Shown: one piece after another, positions 1 through 11,549 of the stretch | How the letters are laid out: every line of letters starts with the position of its first letter | Position numbering within the stretch: position 1 is the stretch's first letter | From: Prostheceraeus crozeri | Taxonomy: Eukaryota > Platyhelminthes > Polycladida > Euryleptidae | Reading direction: 5' to 3' | DNA length: 64,000 nucleotides | NCBI GenBank assembly: GCA_907163375.1 | Contig: CAJQUW010007496.1 | Span: forward strand, 40,044 to 104,043 | The notes under the pieces: model-generated | Database searches by the model: none | What the model was told of the DNA's origin: nothing | Seen by the model: the letters and a program-made list of their open reading frames with translations, nothing else | Made by a program: the position numbers and the translations under genes

Positions 1-708
1 CAGGCTGCAGAAGATAGAAGAGATGGAAAGGAGCGAAACAAATTTCAAGGATTAATGAAGAAGTTAGAGAATCCAAGCTTCTTGAAGGACCTCGGACTTA
101 TGTACGACGTGCTGAACGAATTGTCGTACCTCTCATTGGAGTTGCAGAAGGATTCCATGAATATCCCAAAGGCTGAGGTGGAAATCAAAAGAACAATCAG
201 TGTACTGCAATCAATGAAAAATGAGCCAGGTGAGGGTCCTTGCAATTATCTAGCCTGTCTCGCTCATTCAATAATATTGATGTAAATCGTATGGCATTTG
301 TCGTAGATTTACTGCACTTTTACACATGACGTGTCCACTCTAATTGTGAATGTGTAATTGTTTTGTCATTGTATCTACTATATATTACTTATAATGATTT
401 TTTTTGTTTTCACAGGCGAAATGCTTGCCACAGCCTTACAAAGTTCTGATCACATGGTGTTCATGTCGGTCAAACTGAATCCGGTCTTGAAAGGACAGTC
501 GATTTATGACCAGAAAAATCAATTTCTCCAATCTTTTGTTGACAATCTATCATCACGGACGGCGGCAGGAATCCTCGGAAACTCAGAAGTCGTGGAAGAC
601 ATGAAAATCCTCGACTCAAAAGCGTGGCCATCCGATGTCGACATTCGGCATGGAGAAGCACAATTAAGTAAAAATTGTGCTGATTATATAAACAAAGACA
701 GTCAATAG
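1..708 (+). CDS. KIAA1586-like hAT-derived protein, 3' exons (partial)
   Basis: The reading frame is open from base 1. One exon runs to base 229, a GT-AG intron (GTGAGG donor at 230, TTTTCACAG acceptor ending at 415) follows, and a second exon runs from 416 to the stop at about 708. The intron is phase 1, so the frame is kept across it. The product resembles the C-terminal half of KIAA1586-like proteins, which derive from hAT transposases: a helical stretch with LMYDVLNELSYLSLELQ, then a segment ending LDSKAWPSDVDIRHGEAQL that matches the usual WP...YGE region. The C-terminal dimerisation tail expected after this is absent, so either another splice joins further exons or the gene is decayed. 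The 5' part lies outside the window. It could be a domesticated host gene or a spliced hAT element; I cannot tell which. Confidence 0.5.
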
Positions 709-1711
709 TATTAAACAAGGCCTATATTATCAATCGTCTTTAATTATGAATTTAATTATGAAAGATGCGGTTTGATTAGATAGAATATTATGGTAGCCTA
801 TTAGCAATTTGGATGCTTCCTATTATCACATTCCACACCGTATAGGCTAGCATGCATACTTTAGTGACAATGCAATTTTCGATGCCTGATATAGGCTTGT
901 CACAGAGCATTGAACAGTTTGAATTCAAAAGCTATGATGAGGTAGGTCTACGTGCACTGTGGACGTGCACTACGTGCACTATCTGACCACTACTTTTTAA
1001 AAATGGCAGGTACTATGTTGCTTTTGCATCAAGTAAAGTCATAAGCTGGGGTCGGGCCCGATGCGGGCATCTCGATTTTTGCGGGAAGCGGGCATCCGCA
1101 TGCAGGCACGGGCATTTACAATAATGGCTTAATCTGAGAATTCATATCCGGTCAGTGAATATGCAGGTAGGGATTCATGGCGGCGTACATGACGTGGGCG
1201 TAATGTATGTAGCCTAAGCTCATTATGCAATTGAATCTAGTCACTATCGAATTTAGTCACATCGTATACTTAAATCACTATTTCTGAAGACTAGACCTAG
1301 GCCTATGCTAGCTAGTAGGTTTCAAGCACTGTGAAGCGAAGTGTCAAATGGGTGAACATCTATCTACCCATTGTCACCTATAGCAAATTCGTGCAGCGTG
1401 ATGCTGCTAAAGCGTGTTGTAGGCTAATCATCAAGGCAGAAGGAGTAGGACTTTCTCCATCGATTTTGATATTCTCTAGTTTGATTGGTTTTTATACAAA
1501 GGACGCGTGTGACGTGTAGCGTTTGACGTCAACTCGTGTTTCGCATTGTCATTGTAGGCCATGAACGAATGGAACGCGGGTGATAGTTCATTTGAGCGGT
1601 GAACGAACGAACGGGTCTGAAAGGCTAATGAGCGGAAGATCGAACGAATTGGGAAAAATATGACCGTTCTAATGCTGGGTATGAAACACAATAATCGAAA
1701 GACATTCCTGA
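709..1711. other. No gene recognised
   Basis: The sequence is AT-rich and has no supported ORF. A GC-richer patch around 1050-1115 repeats GGGCAT-type strings, and a TAGGCCTA-type string lies near 1300. I see no terminal repeats or RNA gene here. Confidence 0.5.
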
Positions 1712-2169
1712 TCGTTTTTTTATATTTAGGTGTCAGGACGATTGCAAGAAATTGCTTATCTGGGGAGCCATCTGGGAGTGATGGTCGCAGTTCACTGCAT
1801 GTCATGAGGGAAAACATGAACTCCGAACACTACGTTCGAGTGATCGAAGAACTTGTTTATCCTTTAGCATGCAGTTTAGGTGATCCATCATCTGATTGGA
1901 TTCTCATGGATGACAAAATGCTTCATGCCATCGTGCCAGTGCAACTCCATTGTATAGAAGACAGGCAGGAAAACGAACCTTAGACTGACCAGCAAGGTCT
2001 ACTCCCTTTTAACGACTAGGCCCTAACTGGGCAAACATATAACAAAGAAAAATATTTAATATGATATAGGATGCAAATTTATTCAATTATAGTTAGAAAA
2101 CGTGCTGTTTACTTTAAAATGTCTAGTTCTAGCTAATTTCTAACTACGAGTATTTATGAAACGGACTGC
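1712..2169 (+). mobile_element. Tc1-like transposon relic, 3' end
   Basis: The ORF at 1712-1983 carries NSEHYVRVIEELV and LGDPSSDWILMDD. These align with NSERYVNVL and LGDPSTWLFMDD of the better preserved Tc1 relic at 12080-12538, so this is the same family. The copy keeps the second catalytic Asp region and then ends early; the SPDLNPIE block with the catalytic Glu is not seen. A terminal-repeat-like string, TTTATGAAACGGACTG, lies at 2152-2167 and matches the right terminus of the 11.55-12.70 kb copy. The left end was not found. It is dead and probably old. Confidence 0.65.
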
Positions 2170-3224
2170 ATGCGTATGTTTGACATGTAGGCTATTCCAT
2201 GTATGGCCTACACATCAATCTTGTCGTTCTCAGATAAGTAACTTCCTATTACACTCAACTCGTTTAGCATCGTAGATAGCAATAATTGAGGAGACATAAT
2301 AAAAAAATGTCCTCAGACATGATGTTTGAGGACATCTCTCCATTACTTGTCCAGGCGAGCGGGCACTCTGCAATCTTTATCATTGAGATTTTTCAAGTTC
2401 GGTTGAATTTCAAATTTAAAAAATCTGACAAAATTGGTGATTTGACATCTTGAATTGCTTTTTACAACATGGGGGATGAATGAGTTGGAGCAAATGAACA
2501 TCACGATAAGAAAGCTCAGAAACTAAATATCTTGTGCCGTGAATTTCATGTGATTTGGTGGAACATTGGTTTGGATGTTAAAGGGGAGGCAGATTCAGTC
2601 CTACGCACTTCAGAGTCCGGTATGGAAAAGGGCTAAAGTGAATCAATGTCCGTGGTCCTAAAATCAATGCATCGCAAAATGGAAGCCATATATGCCTACT
2701 CTAGGATTGTCCTGGTGTAGGCCTAATTTGGTTGGTTTCAATTCTTCCTAAATTGTAGGTCTTTCGCAGTTCTTTCACGTTTGACGATACTGAATGTCTC
2801 TAAAGGATCTGCATGTGGATGTGTTCCAGCAACGAAATTCTTCTATCAAATTAAGGCATCTTTTAGTGTCTTCGTGCAATTCCGGAGACCATTAGTACAT
2901 CTATGGGACGAAGCGACGATTGGGAGACCGATTCGAAAAATATGTGAATAAATAATGTGTCGATGGTCAGATGTTGAGTGCAGCATCGATCACAAAGACC
3001 TTATTGCTAAGTTCATATTCATAGGAAGAATCCTGACAGGCATTCAATGTATATTGTCAAGAGTGTGAGAACTACAGAAAAGGGAAAAAGTTCGGAAGAT
3101 GTTCATCAATCAAGTTATATGCATGAATGTACTATAGAAAGAGTTTTATAGAAAGCATTTTGAAGAGACTTTTCAAATATTTCGCTTTTTTGATCATTTG
3201 ATCTTTTTAATTTTTGCTTTTTCT
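2170..3224. other. No gene recognised
   Basis: I see no ORF, RNA gene or terminal repeat in this AT-rich stretch. Confidence 0.45.
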
Positions 3225-3365
3225 AAAAGTGGCTCGCTCAACCGCTTGCTCACGACAAAAAATCGCCGCTCGCTCGCTCAATTTTCGCTCACGGAATATT
3301 TTTTTCGCTCGCTCATCCGCTCATCAAAAAATTGAATAAATGCCGCTCGCTCGCTCAAAAACATT
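3225..3365. repeat. Imperfect CGCTCGCTCA-type simple repeat
   Basis: The block is built from short GCTCGCTC and CGCTCA units broken by A/T runs. It directly abuts the truncated end of the mariner-like relic at 3366, so it may have replaced or invaded the missing 3' half of that element. Confidence 0.7.
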
Positions 3366-4299
3366 GGTCCCCAGTCATTGTTTGTTCCGAAATATCCAAA
3401 CCAATTAGCCCATTCCATCCTATTGCTGCCCATACAGTAAGGTACTGAGTAGCATGGGTCTTACTCTGCAATTTCCAATGAGGATTTTCAGCTGCTCAAT
3501 AATGAGTATTATGTTTGTTGATGCTTCCCGACAGAAAGAAATTGCACTCATCAGAGAAGACAATTTTTCTTGACCATGAAGGATCTCCGCGAAATCGGTC
3601 AATCATTATTTCGCAGAATTGCAGGCGCCTGTCCTCATCCCCATCAAAGAGCAATTGGCAACAGCTGGCCTTATAGGGCTTCATTCCAGATTTATTTAGG
3701 CAACGAAACACACTAGATGGAGAGATGTCATTGTCACGAGCAACTTGGCGCGTATCGATGATTGTGGATTTTCATTCACTTCTTCTTGAACGAGTTCAAG
3801 TGAATCATCACCGGATGCCGTTACAGGGCGCCCTGATCTTGGTCTGTCTTTCGATAACGAACCGGTTTCCAACAGCTTCAATTTCCAATAATTAATCTGT
3901 GATCTTGATGGAGGATTTCGTCCGTACTTCTCTTCAAACTTTCGCTGACTTTCGCCTGAATTTTCGTAGGCGAGAGCCCAGGCACAGCACATGACTTGCT
4001 CTTCAAGCGAATACATTGTGAATGATTTCACGATGATAATTGCATCGTCAACTTTCATTAACAAAATTCAAAATCATCGTTGATTCGGCTGCTGTGTTCT
4101 AGTATTGAATCGATCATAGACATCTTATTAAACAATTCAAAAATTTCAAACCATCTGAATAGCTATCGAACATCTCATCCTCCACAGTCATGTAGATTAA
4201 CTGAATAGTTTAGGCTACCTTTTTGACTTGATTCAACACCGATTAAACTCATATAGTATTAGTAAAATTCTTGTACTAAAACTTTTGAAACACCCGGTA
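3366..4299 (-). mobile_element. Mariner-like (DUF4817-type) transposon, truncated
   Basis: A minus-strand transposase starts at about 4019 (MYSLEEQVMCCAWALAYE). An N-terminal helix-turn-helix of the DUF4817 type covers the first ~50 residues (RKFEEKYGRNPPSRSQINYW), followed by the GRPVTA linker. Further on, IVFSDECNFFLSG carries the first catalytic Asp, and VWAAIGWNGLIG follows. The gene is broken by a frameshift near 3700 and by a TGA where HNTHYW is expected (~3494). It stops before the second catalytic Asp at the simple repeat. A probable terminal sequence, GAAACACCCGGTA, lies at 4287-4299 at the junction with the Penelope-like element, which suggests insertion at a TA inside that element. 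The other terminus is lost. IS630/Tc1/mariner superfamily; inactive. Confidence 0.7.
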
Positions 4300-6414
4300 T
4301 ATATCAGGATTGTTGGGGTTAAATGTTGTCACAAAAGGAAGTTTATTTTTACTTTCTTTAATTTCTTTACCCTGATCATTTTCCTTGCTCTTTTTATCTT
4401 TTTTAAGTGTTTTTTCTATCGAACCATTTATTAATTCTTCGGAATAATTTAGTTTTCTTAAATTTGCTTTTAGTTCGTTCATTCTTATGTTCAGATTATT
4501 CTTTTCTGAAAATACACGTTTTAATCTGAAAGTTAAATTAAATGGGATATTTCGTAAATTATGTTTAGGATGACATGAGTTAAATGGTACATATGTTTTA
4601 CTATCCGTTGGTTTTTGAATATATCTGCTTCTATCCTATCATGTTTTGTATAAATTCTTACATCCAAAGATGTTATTGATGAAGAGCTGTAATCCATTGT
4701 AAACTCTATATTGGGATGAAGATTATTTAAAATATTGTGGAATTGCACAATATTACCAAATTCTTGTGGCCAAAGAACGAAACAATCGTTTAAATATCTC
4801 CTCCATGATAATTTGAAACAATCAATTTGTGTATCTGCTTAAACTTCCTTTAAGTCATTATATAATTTTATTTCTAAGTACCCCATAGTAAGGTTTGCAT
4901 AGGATGGCGCCATTTTTGCTCCCATGGCGGTACCTGATATTTGAATATATGTATCATCTTCAAAAAGGAAGTAATTATTAGTAACAACGAGTTAAACGGC
5001 CTCTAAGATGAATGTGTCAGTGAAACGAGAAGGTATCAAATCATTATTTTCTGAAATCCAGTATTTTATGGCTTCTAGTCCCAATGAATGTGGAATTGAA
5101 GTGTACAATGATTTCACGTCAAATGTTGCTAAAGTTCCATTATTCAATCGGTCTGGTAATTTATCCAAAAAATCGAAAGTGTCTCTACAGTAGCTCGGCA
5201 TTCTAGTAATAGTTCACTAAGACGACATGTAGGAGAATTTCTATTGTCAATTATAGGTCGAAAACTTAGAGATTTAAGCGGTGAAGTCTTCGCATAACCA
5301 AGGTGATCAACTGTCAAATTACTTAGAATTTCTATGTGTTTGTGAATTTTAGGTAGGCTGTGCATATACGGGATTGTTGGATGGATATGTGCAATATAAT
5401 TGAGCTCCCTGATAGTTAATAATTTTTTGTCTTTACGACTTTTTTTTTACGACTTACTAATTTCTTTATTTCATTGAAGTTGTATAATGCTGCAATTTTT
5501 AACCATGCTGTAAGTTGAATTATCTCCTAGATGTTCTGTTTTCATTCTAAGACTATAAAATGCGTAATCCATTATTAAGAACTCCCTTTATCGGCCTTGG
5601 TAATGTACAATTCTTTATTTGATTCTAAAGCTTCCAAACTATCTTTTTCATGTTTTGATAGATTATGTTTTTTTACTGTTATGTTTTCTAAATGTATTGT
5701 TTGATGCATCGTTTATAATTTTTATCATGTTCTCAAGTTCTTTATTATCTCTAGGAGGATGGAAACTAGTCTGTTGACAATTGAAATCGATAGAGTTGTC
5801 AGTTAATTCTTTATCCTTCATATAATTAATTATGCGTAATTTTCTATAATGATTTAATAGCTCAATTTTTGTACTATTTTCACTTCTGTTAATAAAAGGA
5901 GTGAACTTGCAACCTCGAGATAAAAGATCACGAGCACTCTCATCAATATCAAAAGAGGAAATGTTCAGGGTAGAGACACACTTTAGAATAAAAAATGATC
6001 ATTATTTACATTTCTTGTAAAATTAGCTTTATATGAATTCAACTGATGATCATATGAGTATTCTGATGCTCCTAATAATTGATCTTCATTATCGATATCC
6101 ACATTACTTCTGTTATAATTTCTAAAATTCCTTACATATTGGGTCGAAATTCATTCATATTTTCATTTTACTTATTTGACTACATATCATATTCATTTTT
6201 TTCCTATATACATATATAGGAAAATAAGTAAATGGAGACGTTCAAGTAGATGTATAAAAAATGACAAAACACGTCTTTGCGCAACCGGTTTCTGTGGTTT
6301 ATTGATGGTTACCACTTCATCAGACGCAAATGAATGAAATAAAATGACCTCATAGGCAGTCTAAGGGAAGACCGGTTACGCAAAGACGAGCTTTTGGTTT
6401 CATCGCTTTATCAT
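4300..6414 (-). mobile_element. Penelope-like retroelement (PLE), decayed
   Basis: Read on the minus strand, the window shows PLE reverse-transcriptase landmarks in order: SLPKIHKH and RPIIDNRNSP (about 5365-5200), ATFDVKSLYTSIPHSL (about 5140), GTAMGAKMAPSYANL (about 4930), the YxDD-equivalent RRYLNDCFVLW (about 4800), then LDVRIYTK and the linker ending LPFVTTFNPNNPDIY at 4300. The catalytic box reads YLND rather than YLDD, and the frame is interrupted several times, so the RT is dead. The GIY-YIG endonuclease expected downstream is missing because the mariner-like element abuts here. The N-terminal region (about 5400-6170) is recognisable only as degraded AT-rich coding-like sequence. The 5' side carries a hammerhead-like motif (6276-6330) and an 18-bp inverted repeat (6271-6288 and 6370-6387). 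Confidence 0.8.
6276..6330 (-). ncRNA. Candidate hammerhead ribozyme of the PLE
   Basis: On the minus strand the order is a stem I arm (TTTGCGT), CTGATGA, a stem II arm (GTGGT...ACCAC), GAAA, a minimal palindromic stem III (ACCGGT), then the returning stem I arm GCGCAAA. Stem I can form about seven pairs. The base pair normally next to the core in stem II is an A-A mismatch, so activity is doubtful. PLEs are known to carry hammerheads with very short stem III in their terminal regions, and the position upstream of the RT fits. Confidence 0.5.
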
Positions 6415-6418
6415 TTAA

Positions 6419-9310
6419 CCCATTAACGACCAACTACGTAAAATGATCTCAAACCTGCTTGCATTACATTGCCTTGATCCAAAAGCAAACGGAATGACAT
6501 TGAAAAAGATATCACATCACTACAGAAAAATATATTGATTTTTTTGTAAATGTTCCCGTGGCGGGAACATGGGCGGCAGAGAGTCTGTCTATGAAAATTG
6601 CGATATTTTTCATAACATGCAACTATGAAATATCTGCTCATGATATGATGACATGTTTGATTGACTATACTTCAACTATGATAAAAAGTGTCAAATCCAT
6701 GAGATCTGCTAGAATGAAAACTCAGAATCAATCATAGAAACCTGTATTATCAGTTTGAAATTCAAAGGTCTACCAAGTCTGCAAGCTGCTTTATGCGTTT
6801 AGGTGATCTCAAGCGCGCCCACTAGCGAAATACAAGACGACATAGCATACATAACTTAAGTCAGTATCGATGGAACACTTCAAAACACTCATCATGCAAA
6901 TTTACTCGGCACTTTGCGCAACATCTTCTAGAGTTCGTTTTGCAGACTTTGCATCTACCCTGCTTTTGTGCGAAAGTTTGATGATGCTTCACATCATCAA
7001 ATCGAACCTCTGAAGGAACATTGCAAATTGCAGCAGAGGAATATGATCGCTTTCGACTGGTTTTATATTTCAGAAGGATGGAGATCACGACTTCACGTCA
7101 GAAATCCAGCAAACTTAGTTGAGCACTGTCACATGACTTATTGATGCGATGAAGAATCCAAGAGTTTTGCAAGGCCACATCCAGCATCCATGTGACTGGA
7201 GTCCACCACCATTTCTTCATGCGAATTCCGATTCTATACTTTGCAACATTTTGGTCCATTCTATCGACGTATCCCATGAACTGGTTGTAGCAATGGAATT
7301 GGTTCGGCTGCGACACTTGAATATACTTTCGCTCAATCTTGCTCCATCTTTGTACATTTCTTGTTGGTTTGGATGAAAGACAGTTGGAGTCAATGTAGAC
7401 AGCTCGGTTGTCATACCAACCTACAACTGTTATAGTTGTCGAATCCTGTTCTGCAGTCACCTGTTCTACATGACCTCGTTCTTTTTTCTCAAGATCTTTG
7501 TTACCCATGATATCACACTTGCTCAATTTTTTCTTATTGATTACACCAGTTGCACTAATGCCCCTTGTTCCGAGATAGGAAAGCAACCGGAATGAAGGTT
7601 TGTGATGAGAGGACGCAGCTTTGAAAATTTGTCACTTTTGTCTAAATTCGAGTTATCACATAAATTCAAATTTCGTAGAATTCCTTCGAACTCATTACGT
7701 GGCATAGTGTCCGACATGGCAGCAACAAAGAGATCCGGAGACAGACTCCAATACAATCGACGATCTGGCAATCTGTGGTATCCACTCATCAAAAGCATTG
7801 CCAAAACTATGCGAAATTTTTCCTTTGTGATGCCAAACTCTGTGTCACTTTTCTCTCTTTGTGCGTATAACGTTGTAAAGTCAACAATGTCTGAGATCAA
7901 CATATCATCAAAGAACAATTCGAGCAGAGAGAGAGAGAGAGGTGTCCCAATTTCCTCTAAGTGGTTCACTTCAGGTGTGCTCTGTGAATTCCTTGATTTG
8001 ATGTCACGATTAGTCCATCTCAAATCAGTCAGTAGTGGAGGCTTTTCATCACTCAAACGTCCTCTATGACTGCTGTCGTCTTGGATGGAGTTAGTCTGCA
8101 AGGCATCGCCCAAGGACTCACTTTGTGAATCATCATCCATGGTATCAGATATTCGATCACCGTAATTTATTCGAACGCCAGCCTCGGCCAATAGATGATT
8201 GCCGCTCAATCGATTGATGTCAAAATCGTCCTCATCTGCACTGTCTTCCTCTGAGCAATCTCCATCTCTAGGTGGCTGCATTGCAATGTCTGTACTCACA
8301 AAAGACTCGTCATCTTCTAGCATTGCAACAACTTCATCCAACTTCAATTTCTTCATCATAATGAGATTCGCTGAACTAATCTCAAGCAGACGAGAAAATG
8401 ACTTTGTAGAGCACACTGATTCAAAATAGCAACTGTCACCGCACACTATGGTAGAGAAAGACTGTGAACTCGTGAGAAGACTGGAATACAGAAAATATCT
8501 ATGTTCAGCAGCTTGACTATGCTGTGGAAACTCCTATCTCTCAATGTATCAAAATTGTCCGATATCCTCAGTACAATGAGGTTGTTAACAATGTCATAGT
8601 CTGCCTGAGAATTTGGCGATTGCCCTACGACCCAATTATTGATGCAAGCTCAAGGCACAGTCAAGGGTCAGAGAGATTTGTGTGTTTGATTTACGCTGTT
8701 TCGCCGTTTCTTCGGCGGAAATAGCTTTGATTTATCACACTCAAAATAAACATGCATGCACGTGTACACTTACAACCACTTTCTGCAGCATGTAACTCAC
8801 AGAAACATCAAATTTACAGTCAATCTTCGCGGAAATTTCACTCAAGTAGCCGCACGTGTAAGATAAAATTACTTGCAGAGCATCAATCAAAAGAGCGACC
8901 AACTCTAGTGCACAAGCCCCCTGACGACCATGTTCCCGTTGTGGGAACATTTTTCAAACAACTGGGAATCGAAGTAGATAATCAATTTTTCAAAAGATAT
9001 GTCACCAATGGGTGGAGAATGCCAGGAGCTCACGACTCATCGGTCTGATGTGATTTGTTGGTCCAAATTTCAATTATGAAGGCATTTGATCAGCAATATT
9101 GATAATTTTGAAATGATTTTCCAAAAAAATGGATTTCTCCTTCTCCATGACGCAACTTGTTAACTATATCACCATGAAACTGTCAGACATATGTTTTTTG
9201 GATCATTGTTGTATATTTTTAGCGCCCAACTCCTTCCTATTGTGTTCTTTAATGCTCATAATCATGTCTTAAAATAATGTTCCCGCAGCGGGAACATGGT
9301 CGTTAATGGG
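6419..9310 (-). mobile_element. piggyBac-family DNA transposon (2.9 kb)
   Basis: The element begins CCCATTAACGACC at 6419 and ends GGTCGTTAATGGG at 9310, and is flanked by TTAA at 6415-6418 and 9311-9314. That is the piggyBac target duplication. Sub-terminal palindromes of the form GTTCCCGC-GCGGGAAC occur at about 6550-6568, 8933-8951 and 9278-9297. They are asymmetrically placed, with two near the 5' side and one near the 3' side. The single gene is on the minus strand. Both ends are intact, so the ends could be mobilised in trans, but the encoded transposase is not functional. Confidence 0.9.
6862..8359 (-). pseudogene. piggyBac transposase, catalytic core deleted
   Basis: I take the start at about 8359 (MMKKLKLDEVVAML), which matches the usual start and acidic N-terminus of PGBD proteins; an upstream Met at 8446 is less likely. 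The N-terminal domain is clear: ELFFDDMLISDIVDFT, YHRLPDRRLYWS, MPRNEFEGILRNLNL, DKSDKFSKLRPL. The frame then jumps near 7580 directly to SYLGTRGISATG and on to YDNRAVYIDSN, YNQFMGYVDRMDQN and IRMKKWWW. The segment that should hold the first two catalytic Asp residues is missing. A frameshift lies at that junction, and a TGA near 7098 splits LSLLDF from REVVISILLKY. The C-terminal cysteine-rich finger (GRCKVCKTNSRRCCAKC) is kept. Confidence 0.88.
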
Positions 9311-9344
9311 TTAATATGCATATATAGGCCCCCTATACAAGCAT

Positions 9345-9735
9345 GCCGGCACGGGGTGGGCAGGGTGGGCAAAGCCCATGCTGCCCTTTTCACAGGGTGG
9401 GCAGGGTGGGCAATGCTGCCTTTTTAGAGGAGGGGAAAATTGTCTTTTCACGGGATGGGCAAATTTGTTTAATTACCTATATTACGCTCGTATATTGCCC
9501 TTTCTTCAAGTACGATGTAAGTGACTTCAATTAGGATGTTTCCTTTAGACAGGATGGACAAGTTAATATGTGTCGCCTTTTGGTTGACAGAGTGGGCAAG
9601 TTGATCAACATGATTGCCGTTTTGTAGGGTGGTAAAATTGATCTATTTTGCCTTTTTACATGGTCGGCATAAGTTATTAATGTACATATGTTGCCTTTTT
9701 TACGAGTACAAGGTGGGCACGTGTTTCTATGTTGC
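9345..9735. repeat. GGGTGGGCAA / TGCCTTTTT sub-terminal minisatellite
   Basis: Degenerate units with CAGGGTGGGCAA followed by TGCCTTTT recur every ~50-60 bp inside the left end of the hAT element. A shorter related stretch (TGCCCTTTTT, CATGCTGCCCC) lies at its right end near 12790-12825. Repeats of this kind near hAT ends are usually taken to be transposase binding sites. Confidence 0.65.
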
Positions 9736-9859
9736 CTTTTTGCGCGGCGGCCAAGTTATTCTACTGTGTCTTGCATTTTGACATCTGCAATTTGCCCCTG
9801 TGCAATTTATAGAGGATGGGTAAATAGAAACAATGCTGACTTTTTCACAAGGCGTGGGT

Positions 9860-10860
9860 CTGCGGTCACATTTACAAAATATGTAATGTCATACAGTTGG
9901 GAGACTCGCGAAAAGTCGAAAGGAATAGTGAATCAATTGAGGGACACCTTTTTGATCGCTAGCATTAAGTGCTCATACGACGTGATCTGTATAATGGAGA
10001 ATATTTCCAGGACTACTCAAAGATCTGATGTTAGTGCTCAAGAAGCGAATTTCTTCATCAACCTTGCGAAGCAACGATTCAAAGAAATGTGCTGCAATGA
10101 CGAAGCTAGTAAGATATGGAGTCATGCAGAAAAGCTACAAGCAGAATTAGGGGACGAAATGACAGATAGCATCATGGAGAGAAAGGAAAAGAGAAAAAGA
10201 AAACTGCCAGAAATATTGTCCGAAATGACAGACCTGCCTGATGTTGATACACCGGATACGTTCCAATCTTTTTCACAGAAGTATTTTGATTTGATCAATT
10301 TGATCGACGGAGCGATGCAGAGAAGATTCTCCCAAAATGATATGAAAATATTAGAAGATATTGAAATAGCCCTGATAGACTCTGTAAATGGCAAACTCGA
10401 GAAGGAATCATTTGACAAAATATTTCCAATTGTGTCCAGAGTAATGAAGCTTCAACAATCTCGCAAAGCAGAATTTGAAGAAGAACTGAAGGGTTTTCCA
10501 GTCCTCCTCAAAATGCGAAATGAACAGATCAAACCAAGAATAAAGACGGTTACAAAGATATCAACAATTTGTGATATATTTAACGCAATGCCAATGACGA
10601 AAAAAGCTTGCAAAATTACCCACGACTTGCTGAAATATTATTGCACAGTACTCATGAGCTCAGCGACAGCGGAAAGAAGTTTCAGCGCAATGCGACGCCT
10701 GAAAACATGGACCAGAGTCAAGACTGGACCAAACCACCTTAACAATATATTGTTTGCAGTATTGCATAAGGATTACATGGACGATGTTAATATCCACACC
10801 GTTACTGATGAATTCATCAAATTCAATGAAAAGAGACTCTCATACTTTGGACATTTCTGA
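9860..10860 (+). pseudogene. hAT transposase, ZMYM1-like, 5'-truncated
   Basis: The frame is open from 9688, but residues before about GSAVTFTKYVMSYSWETREKSKG look like translated minisatellite, so homology starts near 9860. The remaining ~330 residues match the C-terminal part of ZMYM1/TTF-type hAT proteins: IVNQLRDTFLIASIKCSYDV, a helical middle with KRKRKLPEI, and the C-terminal dimerisation block LLKYYCTVLMSSATAERSFSAMRRLKTW. The stop is at 10858-10860. The N-terminal zinc finger and the first part of the RNase H-like core are missing, so this is not an active transposase even though the part present has no internal stop. It may be a recently deleted derivative. Confidence 0.82.
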
Positions 10861-11549
10861 TCTGGCTCTTGTTTTTCTTGTTTATATCAGTAGAGTTATC
10901 ACAGAGGTTTAGATTATATTGTTTGATATTTTGTACATAAATAGATCATAATGATTTGATCAAATATTTTATTTTTGAATATTTTCCGTATCAAAGCTGG
11001 ATACCGGTGTCGTGAATAATAATAACCTTACAGTTAAGTACACATTAAGAATATCAAGTTTCAGTCACTGTATGTAAAAGTGTATATAGAACCTACAATA
11101 TATGATTCGATTTCGGTTATATCACATTGTCATATTTTTAACTTCTCCTTATTCTATAAGCCTCATATTTTCACACGTTATTTCATCGGAATATAACCTA
11201 CTTATAATATTGTTAAATCATGGCATTATGTTTATGCATTTGTTAAAAGAAACCTCTATATAAGATCATTTGAACTCCGTATTCATTTAAGCAGAAGAAA
11301 AGTAATTCAAAAATCACATATAAAGTCAAAATTTTCAAATAAAAGTTCCCATACTTGAGATACAAATAAAGGTGCCAATACCGATGCGAACATGCAATCC
11401 TATGGACTACGGAACTATTCCTACCGCAGCTAATTGTTATTGCAAAGCGATGATTATCATGCTCGATGTAATGAAATCAAGCTCGATCCACAACGTTCTA
11501 CACCACGCCTAGTATGGAAATCCGCGCGATTCGCTCGGCAGGGAAACTA

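Noticed and set aside
1020-1120. GGGCAT-rich patch as a promoter island
   Set aside because: It is a short imperfect repeat with no start site or exon nearby.
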